Source of the DNA: a virus
Length of the DNA stretch: 64,000 nt
Virus record (IMG/VR): IMGVR_UViG_3300035703_000008
Location: 144,933 to 208,932 of that record
Strand: one strand, 5' to 3'
In this document: positions 16,300-22,824 of the stretch, piece after piece
Position numbering within the stretch: position 1 is the stretch's first letter
Layout of the letters: each line of letters opens with the position of its first letter
Program-made: the position numbers and the translations under genes
The notes under the pieces: model-generated
Databases searched by the model: none
What the model saw: the letters and a program-made list of their open reading frames with translations, nothing else
What the model was told of the DNA's origin: nothing

Positions 16300-17391
16300 A
16301 TGTTTGATGCACTGAAACCACTACTAGATAGCGATCTTATCAATGAAGACACTCGCACAGCGATTTCTGAAGCCTGGGAAACCAAGCTCAATGAAGCTCG
16401 TGAGCAAGTGCGTGCAGAACTCCGCGAAGAGTTTGCACAACGCTATGAGCATGACAAAACAGTGATGGTGGAAGCCCTAGATCGCATGGTAACAGAAGGT
16501 CTCTCTGCAGAGATCCAGGCTGTGACTGCTGAAAAGCAAGCACTGGCCGAAGATCGCGTTCGTTTCCAAAGCAAGATGAAAGAAAGTGCCTCGAAGTTTG
16601 ACAGCTTCATGGTTTCTAAACTTGCCGAAGAAATCGGCGAACTGCGCAAGGATCGCAAACAGCACAACGAAGGATTCAAGAAACTCGAGAAATTCGTGGT
16701 GCGTGCCCTTGCTGAAGAGATCCGGGAATTTGCCGAAGACAAGCGTGACTTGGTGGAAACCAAAGTGCGTCTGGTCAGCGAAGCAAGATCCAAGCTGGAA
16801 TCACTGAAAGCACGATTCATCAAAGAATCTGCTAACAAGATGAGCCGGGCTGTTAGCCAGCATCTCCGGGCCGAACTGACCCAGTTGCAAGAAGACATCA
16901 AGATTGCTCGAGAGAACAATTTTGGTCGTCGCTTGTTTGAAGCGTTTGCTGCCGAATTTGGTGCTACTCATCTCAATGAGAACGCCGAAGTCCGCAAGCT
17001 CTCGCAGCTTGTTCAAGACAAGAACCGTCAACTGGCAGAAGCCACCCAGACCCTCGAGAAAGCCAAAGTTCTCGTTGAGTCCAAGGACCGTGAGATTCGC
17101 ATGATCAAAGAATCCAATGTGCGTCAAAGCACAATGGAAGAGCTGCTGAGTCCTCTCAACGAGGAAAAGCGTGAGGTCATGAAGAATCTCTTGGAAAGCG
17201 TTCAAACCAACCGTTTGAAGAACGCTTTTGAGAAATATCTACCAGCAGTACTCGCTGAAGGCAAATCATCGAAAGCTCGTCAAGTGATCGCTGAAAGCCA
17301 TGTCGAAGTCACTGGTGATAAAAGTGTCAAGGCAGTTGAAGACGAATCTCGTTCCAACGTGATCGACATCAAACGCCTGGCAGGACTGTAA
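16300..17391 (+). CDS. 22: gp22 prohead scaffolding protein
   Basis: Gp22 forms the main scaffold of the T4 prohead core and is cut to small peptides by gp21. The 363-residue protein is almost entirely helical and Lys/Glu-rich (long coiled coil from about residue 25 to 300), with the family-type N-terminus MFDALKPLLDSDLINEDTR and the conserved C-terminal portion LLSPLNEEKREVMKNLLE followed by FEKYLPAVLAEG. Many L-x-E and I-x-E triplets fit extensive digestion. T4 gp22 is 269 aa, so this version is longer. A TAGGAG ribosome binding site precedes the ATG. Its position between gp21 and gp23 is standard. Confidence 0.92.
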   Translation: MFDALKPLLDSDLINEDTRTAISEAWETKLNEAREQVRAELREEFAQRYEHDKTVMVEALDRMVTEGLSAEIQAVTAEKQALAEDRVRFQSKMKESASKFDSFMVSKLAEEIGELRKDRKQHNEGFKKLEKFVVRALAEEIREFAEDKRDLVETKVRLVSEARSKLESLKARFIKESANKMSRAVSQHLRAELTQLQEDIKIARENNFGRRLFEAFAAEFGATHLNENAEVRKLSQLVQDKNRQLAEATQTLEKAKVLVESKDREIRMIKESNVRQSTMEELLSPLNEEKREVMKNLLESVQTNRLKNAFEKYLPAVLAEGKSSKARQVIAESHVEVTGDKSVKAVEDESRSNVIDIKRLAGL

Positions 17392-17408
17392 TATAAAGGA
17401 GACATAGA

Positions 17409-18626
17409 ATGTCACAAGAACTGCTTGAAAGCCGTTGGGACGAGACCAAAGATGCCCTCATGGAAGGCCTCAAAGGTAGCCGTCGCAATACAATGGGTGT
17501 AATCCTTGAGAACACTCGCAAGTACCTGAAAGAGAATGCCAGCCCCGGTTCTACAGTTTCGGGTAACATCGCCACTCTGAACCGTGTGATCCTGCCAGTG
17601 ATTCGACGGGTCATGCCCACTGTCATCGCTAACGAACTCGTTGGTGTGCAGCCCATGACTGGTCCTGTTGGCCAGATCCACACTCTGCGTGTGCGTTATG
17701 CTTCGACCATGACTGACCAAACAGCAGCCGCTACTTCCGTAGTTGCTGGTGAAGAAGCTCTGTCACCATTTAAGATCGCTGTTGCTTACTCCGCTGGCGC
17801 TCGTGGTGCTGACAACGCTGCTACAACACAAACTGCTGCCCAGGGTTATGCTGGTGGCACAACTGCTCTGCTCGAGGGCAACGGTGGTCGTCAGATCTCC
17901 GTGCAGATCCTGAAGCAGGCTGTTGAAGCCAAAACTCGTAAACTGCAAGCTCGCTGGACATTTGAAGCTGCTCAAGACGCACAAGCCATGCACGGTATTG
18001 ACGTTGAGGCAGAAATCATGGCCGCACTTGCCCAGGAAATCACTGCTGAAATCGATCAGGAGATCCTCCTGAGCCTCCGCAGCCTGGCCACTACAGAGTT
18101 CACATACAACCAAGCTACCGTTTCTGGTACAGCTACATTCGTTGGTGACGAGCACGCTGCTCTTGCTGTTCTCATCAATCGTGTTGCTAACCTGATCGCT
18201 CAGCGTACACGCCGTGGCGCAGGTAACTGGGCAGTTGTTTCGCCCGCTTCGTTGACTGTGCTCCAGTCCGCAACAACTTCTGCTTTTGCTCGTACTACAG
18301 AAGGTACTTTCGAAGCACCTACCAACACCAAGTTCGTTGGAACACTGAACGGCGCAATGCGTGTGTTCGTTGACTCCTATGCCAGCGACTCCACACCTGT
18401 GCTGGTTGGTTACAAGGGTTCGTCTGAGGCTGACGCAGCAGCATTCTACTGCCCCTACATCCCCCTCATGAGCTCTGGTGTTGTTCTGGATCCCACAACG
18501 TTTGAACCCGTTGTGAGCTTCATGACACGTTATGGCTACATCGAGCTTACAAACACAGCCTCGTCCTTTGGCAACGCAGGCGACTATGTTGGTGAGATCG
18601 CTGTTTCTAACCTGTCGTTCTCCTAA
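17409..18626 (+). CDS. 23: gp23 major capsid protein
   Basis: Forms the hexamers of the head with an HK97 fold. The protein is 405 residues, shorter than T4 gp23 (521). Family signatures include TLNRVILPVIRRVMPTVIAN, VGVQPMTGPVGQIHTLRVRY, KLQARWTFEAAQD, AEIMAALAQEITAEIDQEIL, RRGAGNWAVVS and the C-terminal VVSFMTRYGYIEL. The N-terminal region up to about residue 45 (YLKENASPG) is the likely propeptide removed by gp21. A strong AAAGGAGA site precedes the ATG. The gene is followed by a clear intrinsic terminator and ends the head operon; no gp24 vertex gene is visible. Confidence 0.96.
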   Translation: MSQELLESRWDETKDALMEGLKGSRRNTMGVILENTRKYLKENASPGSTVSGNIATLNRVILPVIRRVMPTVIANELVGVQPMTGPVGQIHTLRVRYASTMTDQTAAATSVVAGEEALSPFKIAVAYSAGARGADNAATTQTAAQGYAGGTTALLEGNGGRQISVQILKQAVEAKTRKLQARWTFEAAQDAQAMHGIDVEAEIMAALAQEITAEIDQEILLSLRSLATTEFTYNQATVSGTATFVGDEHAALAVLINRVANLIAQRTRRGAGNWAVVSPASLTVLQSATTSAFARTTEGTFEAPTNTKFVGTLNGAMRVFVDSYASDSTPVLVGYKGSSEADAAAFYCPYIPLMSSGVVLDPTTFEPVVSFMTRYGYIELTNTASSFGNAGDYVGEIAVSNLSFS

Positions 18627-18646
18627 TCAGAGAATCGTAACAAAAC

Positions 18647-18672
18647 AAAAAAGCCCCGAAAGGGGCTTTTTT
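18647..18672 (+). terminator. intrinsic terminator of the head operon
   Basis: AAAAAAGCCCC and GGGGCTTTTTT arms with a GAAA tetraloop, 20 bases after the gp23 stop. The A/T symmetry makes it usable in both directions. Confidence 0.92.
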
Positions 18673-18707
18673 GTTGATGTTTGTACAGTCTTATTCATAG
18701 ATACAAA

Positions 18708-18735
18708 AACAAAACCCGCTAACGCGGGTTTTGTT
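18708..18735 (-). terminator. intrinsic terminator, probably bidirectional
   Basis: AACAAAACCCGC and GCGGGTTTTGTT form a 12-bp stem with a TAAC loop. It lies just past the stop of the minus-strand gene at 18751 and is followed on that strand by a T-rich stretch. Confidence 0.85.
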
Positions 18736-18750
18736 GATTAAATGTAGAAT

Positions 18751-19143
18751 TTAATTGGAATCGATTAACGATCTCAAAGTTTGGTTATCTAATGATTCTA
18801 AATTTAAATCTGAATTGTGAAGATGCTGATATGTTGCACGAAGTTGACGAAACAGTAATTCTTTTGGATGAGAAGAAATTGGAGTCACAAATCCTAAATC
18901 AAGATCTTCTCTACTTTGATAGATTTTAGTTACCACATTGCCGTTGACAGTGACTTGTAGTTTTTCTTGAGAAATAAGAAGTTCATTTTGGGCAACTAAA
19001 CTTTGCTCCATTGCTAGAAAGTCAGTGAGATCTTCGGGATTTGTGACGTTAGCTTCTAGCCAAGCGACAAAATTGTAAGGCTCACCGGTGTCAATAACAC
19101 AAGTGATTGTTCCGTCTTGATTCTGAGTTGAAGTAAAAGCCAT
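18751..19143 (-). CDS. hypothetical protein, 130 aa, downstream of gp23
   Basis: Not recognised. The first 45 residues read like a short beta strand pair (GTITCVIDTGEPYNFVAWLEA) followed by helix, the middle is Gln/Leu-rich helix (MEQSLVAQNELLISQEKLQ), and the end is Leu/Asn-rich. There is no signal peptide or membrane segment. The ATG at 19143 has AAGGAAA upstream and a late box CATAAATA 22 bases ahead, so it should be made late, from a single-gene unit ending at the terminator at 18708-18735. A chaperone or decoration role is possible but unsupported. Confidence 0.6.
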   Translation of the reverse strand: MAFTSTQNQDGTITCVIDTGEPYNFVAWLEANVTNPEDLTDFLAMEQSLVAQNELLISQEKLQVTVNGNVVTKIYQSREDLDLGFVTPISSHPKELLFRQLRATYQHLHNSDLNLESLDNQTLRSLIDSN

Positions 19144-19165
19144 GGTGGTTTCCTTTTGTTGTGTT

Positions 19166-19173
19166 TATTTATG
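19166..19173 (-). promoter_or_regulatory. late promoter box, left-facing
   Basis: Minus strand CATAAATA, 22 bases before the ATG at 19143; pairs divergently with the box at 19184. Confidence 0.6.
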
Positions 19174-19183
19174 TTTGATACTG

Positions 19184-19191
19184 AGTAAATA
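19184..19191 (+). promoter_or_regulatory. late promoter box, right-facing
   Basis: AGTAAATA, five bases before the ATG at 19197. The neighbouring upstream gene is on the other strand, so this is the likely promoter and the message would be essentially leaderless. Confidence 0.55.
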
Positions 19192-19196
19192 GATGT

Positions 19197-19802
19197 ATGA
19201 CATCATTTTTCACTCCTCCGGGATATTCTGGCACAGCTGAACTCACAGCTTCTAGTGGGCTTGAAATAGTAAATCAAGGTCTTTGGAAATTTAGTCAATC
19301 TGGTTACAACGACGGAGCTACATTTGGTCTCAGTCTCACCCATCCTAAGCCGTTGTCGGGCGGAACACTTTCTTTATCGGCACAGGCATGGACTATATCC
19401 ACAGTGGGCAACGATCTCACATCTTACACTGATATCAGTACTGGTATTACATATCCTGCGGATCAATGCCAGATCTCAATCACAGGTAAATGGGTGGTGA
19501 AGCGGACTCCTAATTCTAATTCTTTCAACGGTGTAGGAGTGATCTATACCGGGTCAACGGTGACAGATCTTGGATCTAGAGATATGACCACGTATCTACT
19601 AGATTTTGAAAGTAGATCAGCCACATATGTGATACAAGGGTCAGGGGTAACCGGCGGTGCCCAAGATACTTTTTCTAATCGAGTGTTTTCGTGCGTAGTC
19701 GAAGAGTCAGCCAGCACAGACAATAGTAATCGCGAGTTTCAGTCAAACAGCACGGTAAGACCGGTATGGGTATACAGTTTCCGTAAAAGTTGGCAAATTT
19801 AA
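19197..19802 (+). CDS. hypothetical beta-rich virion-type protein, 201 aa
   Basis: Not recognised. Composition (Ser/Thr/Gly-rich, few charges) and alternating strands such as SGLEIVNQGLWKFSQSG and TYVIQGSGVTGGAQ resemble appendage or fibre domains of contractile phages. No catalytic motif or membrane segment. It is a single-gene unit between two minus-strand genes with its own late box five bases ahead of the ATG; no ribosome binding site is visible. Its last bases overlap the converging gene at 19799 by four. A capsid or fibre accessory role is the best guess from composition and context. Confidence 0.6.
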   Translation: MTSFFTPPGYSGTAELTASSGLEIVNQGLWKFSQSGYNDGATFGLSLTHPKPLSGGTLSLSAQAWTISTVGNDLTSYTDISTGITYPADQCQISITGKWVVKRTPNSNSFNGVGVIYTGSTVTDLGSRDMTTYLLDFESRSATYVIQGSGVTGGAQDTFSNRVFSCVVEESASTDNSNREFQSNSTVRPVWVYSFRKSWQI

Positions 19803-20140
19803 TCGCTGAATGCTGAACGAAACTTTTGCCAAAATTCTAGATAGATTGTGTTGCGACTCTCAGGGATGGTATCACACCACTGATCGTGAATTTCCGTTGA
19901 CTTCCAATTGATAATCGGACCGTCCTCGGTAAATTCTTTCCAGGCATCCCCGGCTGCCATAGCATCAGCTACCATTTTTTCATGTTCGAGATGAACCTCT
20001 TGCCAGAGATCTTGCTCCTCCTGCGGCAAAGTCTTCATCCAGACATTTATTTCAATGGGACGACCTGACTCGTCTTTGGGCCATTTAACGGTTATTTTTC
20101 GATGGTTGTCGTTGTGTTGCAAATTTACTATGTCTGACAT
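19799..20140 (-). CDS. hypothetical acidic protein, 113 aa
   Basis: Not recognised. Trp-, Glu- and Asp-rich, with a likely beta start (HRKITVKWPKDESGRPIEINVWM) followed by helices (EEQDLWQEVHLEHEKMVADAMAAG). The pattern resembles small phage tail-assembly or chaperone proteins, but no family is identifiable. The ATG lies five bases after a left-facing late box AATAAATA; an AGGAA occurs only upstream of that box, so a transcript starting at the box would be leaderless. It converges on the preceding + gene with a four-base overlap. Confidence 0.6.
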   Translation of the reverse strand: MSDIVNLQHNDNHRKITVKWPKDESGRPIEINVWMKTLPQEEQDLWQEVHLEHEKMVADAMAAGDAWKEFTEDGPIINWKSTEIHDQWCDTIPESRNTIYLEFWQKFRSAFSD

Positions 20141-20145
20141 AAAAA

Positions 20146-20153
20146 TATTTATT
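20146..20153 (-). promoter_or_regulatory. late promoter box, left-facing
   Basis: Minus strand AATAAATA, five bases before the ATG at 20140. It faces away from the right-facing box at 20179. Confidence 0.55.
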
Positions 20154-20178
20154 CCTGGATTATTTTTCGTAAATCTAT

Positions 20179-20186
20179 GTTAAATA
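20179..20186 (+). promoter_or_regulatory. late promoter box with 90-base leader
   Basis: GTTAAATA; the next start (20277) is 90 bases away and has a strong AAGGAG site, the longest late leader in the window after a strand switch. Confidence 0.55.
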
Positions 20187-20276
20187 CTATCAACGTATTC
20201 TGCGTTTTATGCGGCGATTAATACCCACCGCGTACCGGATAGAACCCGGATCGGACTTCTTTTAAGGAGAAAACAA

Positions 20277-20792
20277 ATGGGACGTCCTCTCAAGATCAAG
20301 AAAACTACAACCAAAGATGTTGGTTTTAACAGCTTTGACCAGCTAGAAAACCCAGTTTACCCGGCCACTCTCAACACTACCCAGTTCTTGGGTGTAGTAG
20401 GTGGCGCCAACGCTTCTGTGGCCACTACCAGCTATCCAGTGGTCAAGTGCCAGGTTTTTGGCGCCGGCGAAAGCGCCGAAGAAGCAGGCTACATCATCCG
20501 CCAAAAAGGTTCTACCACATATCTGGTGTATGGTCAGACTTCGGGCAACACCTTCCAGTGCATCTTGGCCAATCAAGCCACTGGAAACCTCACAGCCGGC
20601 AACATGAACATCGCTATTTTTGCCGGCGACAGTTCTGATATCCTTGTCAAGAAGCTCACAAACAAATGGGCCTTAGACTACAGCGACAATCGTTATGTGA
20701 TCAACTTCTTCAGCGACGAAGGAACTGAGATCAAATCGGGAACACGCGGCAACACCAACCCCCTCGCGATCACAGAAAACTATACTTCTTAA
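20277..20792 (+). CDS. putative virion structural protein, 171 aa
   Basis: Not assigned to a named family. The protein begins with a basic segment (GRPLKIKKTTTK) and continues as a Gly/Ala/Thr/Asn-rich beta domain (TTQFLGVVGGANAS, KCQVFGAGESAEEAGYIIRQ, TYLVYGQTSG). A strong AAGGAGAAAAC ribosome binding site and its own late promoter with a long leader suggest high-level late expression. Such small abundant proteins near the fibre cluster of marine T4-like phages are generally virion components. It is followed by a hairpin that doubles as terminator and ribosome-binding-site mask for the next gene. Confidence 0.6.
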   Translation: MGRPLKIKKTTTKDVGFNSFDQLENPVYPATLNTTQFLGVVGGANASVATTSYPVVKCQVFGAGESAEEAGYIIRQKGSTTYLVYGQTSGNTFQCILANQATGNLTAGNMNIAIFAGDSSDILVKKLTNKWALDYSDNRYVINFFSDEGTEIKSGTRGNTNPLAITENYTS

Positions 20793-20795
20793 ATA
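20788..20795 (+). promoter_or_regulatory. late promoter box overlapping stop codon
   Basis: CTTAAATA contains the TAA stop of the preceding gene; it lies upstream of the hairpin at 20809 that covers the next ribosome binding site. Confidence 0.45.
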
Positions 20796-20808
20796 TCGCA
20801 GGCTCTGG

Positions 20809-20842
20809 ATCCTCCTTGCGCTACATACAAGGAGGATTTTTT
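20809..20842 (+). terminator. terminator-like hairpin that also contains the next gene's ribosome binding site
   Basis: ATCCTCCTTG (20809-20818) and CAAGGAGGAT (20828-20837) are perfect 10-bp arms with a 9-base loop, followed by a run of T ending at 20842. The right arm AAGGAGGA is the ribosome binding site of the ATG at 20843. The element can therefore act as a terminator or as a translational mask. Confidence 0.7.
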
Positions 20843-21451
20843 ATGACCGCATTTGTTCTTGGCAATGGTGTTAGTCGTAGGGGCATTGATGTCCACGATC
20901 TCTTACGGCATGGTGCTGTGTACGGCTGCAATGCCCTTTATCGTACAAGCACCCCCACGGTATTGGTAGCTACAGATCGACCCATCAGCGAAGAAATACA
21001 AGCATCGGGCTATGCAAAAAACAATCGGTTTTACACTCGCAGGCCCTTGCCAGGCACAGGGGCGCAGAAGGTTCCTGACTGCTATCGAGGATTCAGTTCA
21101 GGTCCCATTGCTGCTGGACTGGCAGCCATGGATCGACACAATCCTGTGATCTTGTTGGGTTTTGATCTTGGGCCCGATGCTGACGGTAGATTCAACAATG
21201 TCTATGCTGACACGGATTTTTACAAAAAAACCGGCGATCTCCCCACCTTCACAGGTAACTGGGTGCGTCAGCTGATCACGGTGGCACGGGACCATCCCGG
21301 TCAGAGATTCGTACGAGTTCATGGTGATACCACTGCGCGTGTCGCAGACTTTGATGCAGTACCAAACTGGTTGACAATGCCTATCTCTGACTTGATTTTG
21401 CTAATAAATAAGGGCAAAGGATCTCTGGATGAATACCTACAAAAACGTTAG
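20843..21451 (+). CDS. DUF115/MptE-like protein near tail fibres
   Basis: The protein reads FVLGNGVSRRGI, AVYGCNALYR, VLVATDRPISEEI and NPVILLGFDLG, a Rossmann-type pattern shared with phage proteins related to the DUF115/MptE group (pterin or sugar-modification enzymes in bacteria). The ATG at 20843 is chosen because AAGGAGGA immediately precedes it; a TTG nine codons earlier lies inside the hairpin. A paralogue sits at the other end of the fibre cluster (33829), with VIGTNLD, FLVETDRSLLEEF and EEIFVMGYTK at matching places. A role in modifying fibres or host glycans is inferred only from fold and position. Confidence 0.6.
   Translation: MTAFVLGNGVSRRGIDVHDLLRHGAVYGCNALYRTSTPTVLVATDRPISEEIQASGYAKNNRFYTRRPLPGTGAQKVPDCYRGFSSGPIAAGLAAMDRHNPVILLGFDLGPDADGRFNNVYADTDFYKKTGDLPTFTGNWVRQLITVARDHPGQRFVRVHGDTTARVADFDAVPNWLTMPISDLILLINKGKGSLDEYLQKR
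21403..21410 (+). promoter_or_regulatory. late promoter box inside preceding gene's 3' end
   Basis: AATAAATA lies 18 bases before the ATG at 21429, within the last codons of the DUF115-like gene. Confidence 0.45.
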
Positions 21452-22058
21452 CGGCGACTACATCATCACTGTAGACAGTGGCGATGGAAATGTGATCATC
21501 AACGGCAACCTCAATGTAGAAGGAAACGTGACCTACATTGAGACCACTGAACTCAAAGTTGATGATCCTTTTATTCTGGTAGCTGCACACAATATAGGTC
21601 CTAATGAAGCTAACGCTCTTTTCTTTAGTCAAGGACTGGTTACTAAAACATCTAGTTCAACCTATGCTGGACTGAGATTTGACAACGACTCATTGACCTG
21701 GCAGATCAGCCCCAATGTCAACGAAGATGGCAGCGAGATCACTGCCTATCAGACCATCGGTGTAGCTACGGCTGGCAGCGTAGGCGGTCCTCTCTATAGT
21801 ATCCAGATCCACGATGCAGGGAATGTATTTGGCGGTTATTCTGATTTTTCTTATGATTACGCCAACGATCGAGTTACCCTACAAGGGCATCTCTCGTTTG
21901 GAAATGTAGGTACAGCGCCACCTGCCACGGCCAACACTGTGGCTCTTTATCACAATCAACAAGGTAGTGGAGGTACTGGACTTTATGTCAAGAGCTCTAT
22001 TACCGAAGACGAGTTGGTCAGCAAGAGTGCGGCCATCGTGTTTTCAATCATTTTTTAA
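21429..22058 (+). CDS. tail-fibre-type structural protein, 209 aa
   Basis: Begins with the module found at the head of several fibre proteins in the window: GNVIINGNLNVEGNVTYIETTELKVDDPFILVA, closely paralleling GNLTVQGNTTTIDTVNVVVEDPLLLLA in the giant fibre at 27387. The rest is Gly/Thr/Asn-rich beta sequence ending in a hydrophobic IVFSIIF. The start overlaps the preceding gene by 23 bases. It is probably a short fibre or fibre adaptor; the shared start module may be the trimer-forming or attachment region. The specific place in the virion is unknown. Confidence 0.65.
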   Translation: MNTYKNVSGDYIITVDSGDGNVIINGNLNVEGNVTYIETTELKVDDPFILVAAHNIGPNEANALFFSQGLVTKTSSSTYAGLRFDNDSLTWQISPNVNEDGSEITAYQTIGVATAGSVGGPLYSIQIHDAGNVFGGYSDFSYDYANDRVTLQGHLSFGNVGTAPPATANTVALYHNQQGSGGTGLYVKSSITEDELVSKSAAIVFSIIF

Positions 22059-22067
22059 GGAAGTATC

Positions 22068-22397
22068 ATGCCAATCGCAACAGCCAGTGTGACTACCAGT
22101 GCCGGAAACGTGTATGTGAGTTCGGGCAACACGGCCATCACATTTATGAGCATATGTAACTATGCTGCCTCTAACGTGTCGGTAGACATACATGCAGTGC
22201 CAGCTGGAGATACAGCTGGCAATGACAACGTGATCATCACAGGCCTTGAGCTTAATGCTGCCGGCAACGGCAGCGGAGACACCTATCAGCTCTATTCCGG
22301 CGGTGAAAAACTGCTGCTAGGCAACAATGACACCATACAGATCGCAGCCAGCGCAGGTAATTCCGTGACCGTGGTCACCAGTTACACCACTATCTAA
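22068..22397 (+). CDS. small fibre-associated structural protein, 109 aa
   Basis: A short, uncharged beta domain (Val/Ala/Thr/Asn/Gly-rich) with the pattern SAGNVYVSSGNTAITFMSICNYA, SNVSVDIHAVPAGD, YQLYSGGEKLLLGNNDTIQI. The layout resembles small phage proteins that form a single beta sandwich, such as tail or head decoration proteins. It follows an AAGGAAG site and overlaps the next gene by one base (TAATG). I do not recognise a named family; context in the fibre cluster makes a virion role likely. Confidence 0.6.
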   Translation: MPIATASVTTSAGNVYVSSGNTAITFMSICNYAASNVSVDIHAVPAGDTAGNDNVIITGLELNAAGNGSGDTYQLYSGGEKLLLGNNDTIQIAASAGNSVTVVTSYTTI

Positions 22398-22795
22398 TGG
22401 GCTATTTTGTTAAAAATCGTAGGCTGCAATCGGGATCGTCGGGCGTTCTTTTGCCTTACGGACCCAGCTCGAGTCGTCCTGACAGCCCTGTATTTGGTCT
22501 CACGCGATTCAACACCGAGCTTGGTGCCATTGAATTCTTTGACGGGATACAGTTTGTGCAACTGGGCGAGAGCGGTGCTATCAACTACACAGTGGATGCC
22601 TTTACCGGTGATGGAAGCACTGTTAGTTTTAACATGAGCGTGGCTGAATCCCAGGCAACGCAGATCATTGTGTTTGTGGGATCAATCTATCAAACTCCCG
22701 GTGTTGCCTACACTGTAAACGGAACTATCACTATCACATTCACATCTGCACCGCCTTCGGGTGAGCCTATATCCGTTATCCATAGCGATAGTTGA
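22397..22795 (+). CDS. fibre-cluster protein carrying two shared fibre modules, 132 aa
   Basis: Two modules recur in the larger fibres. First, PVFGLTRFNTELGAIEFFDGIQ, matching GTIRFNSETVVLEVYDG (24903 gene) and GMIRFNSQLDQFEFYDN (27387 gene). Second, FTGDGSTVSFNMSV followed by IIVFVGSIYQTPGVAYTV and ITFTSAPPSGEPISV, matching FNGDGATTVFTL with SINGVVQLPVTAYAV and TFTEAPEVGDVIEV. So it is a minimal unit of the same building blocks. It starts at a TAATG overlap with the gene before. Probably a fibre or baseplate-fibre connector. Confidence 0.65.
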   Translation: MGYFVKNRRLQSGSSGVLLPYGPSSSRPDSPVFGLTRFNTELGAIEFFDGIQFVQLGESGAINYTVDAFTGDGSTVSFNMSVAESQATQIIVFVGSIYQTPGVAYTVNGTITITFTSAPPSGEPISVIHSDS

Positions 22796-22798
22796 TCC

Positions 22799-22806
22799 CA
22801 TAAATA
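22799..22806 (+). promoter_or_regulatory. late promoter box
   Basis: CATAAATA, 18 bases before the ATG at 22825, just after the stop of the preceding gene. Confidence 0.55.
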
Positions 22807-22824
22807 AGGGATAAAGGGCCGCTG

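Noticed and set aside
17391-17409. Late promoter directly before gp23 (TAATATAAAGG)
   Set aside because: The match to TATAAATA is poor (no AAATA core); expression from upstream head promoters is sufficient to explain the gene.
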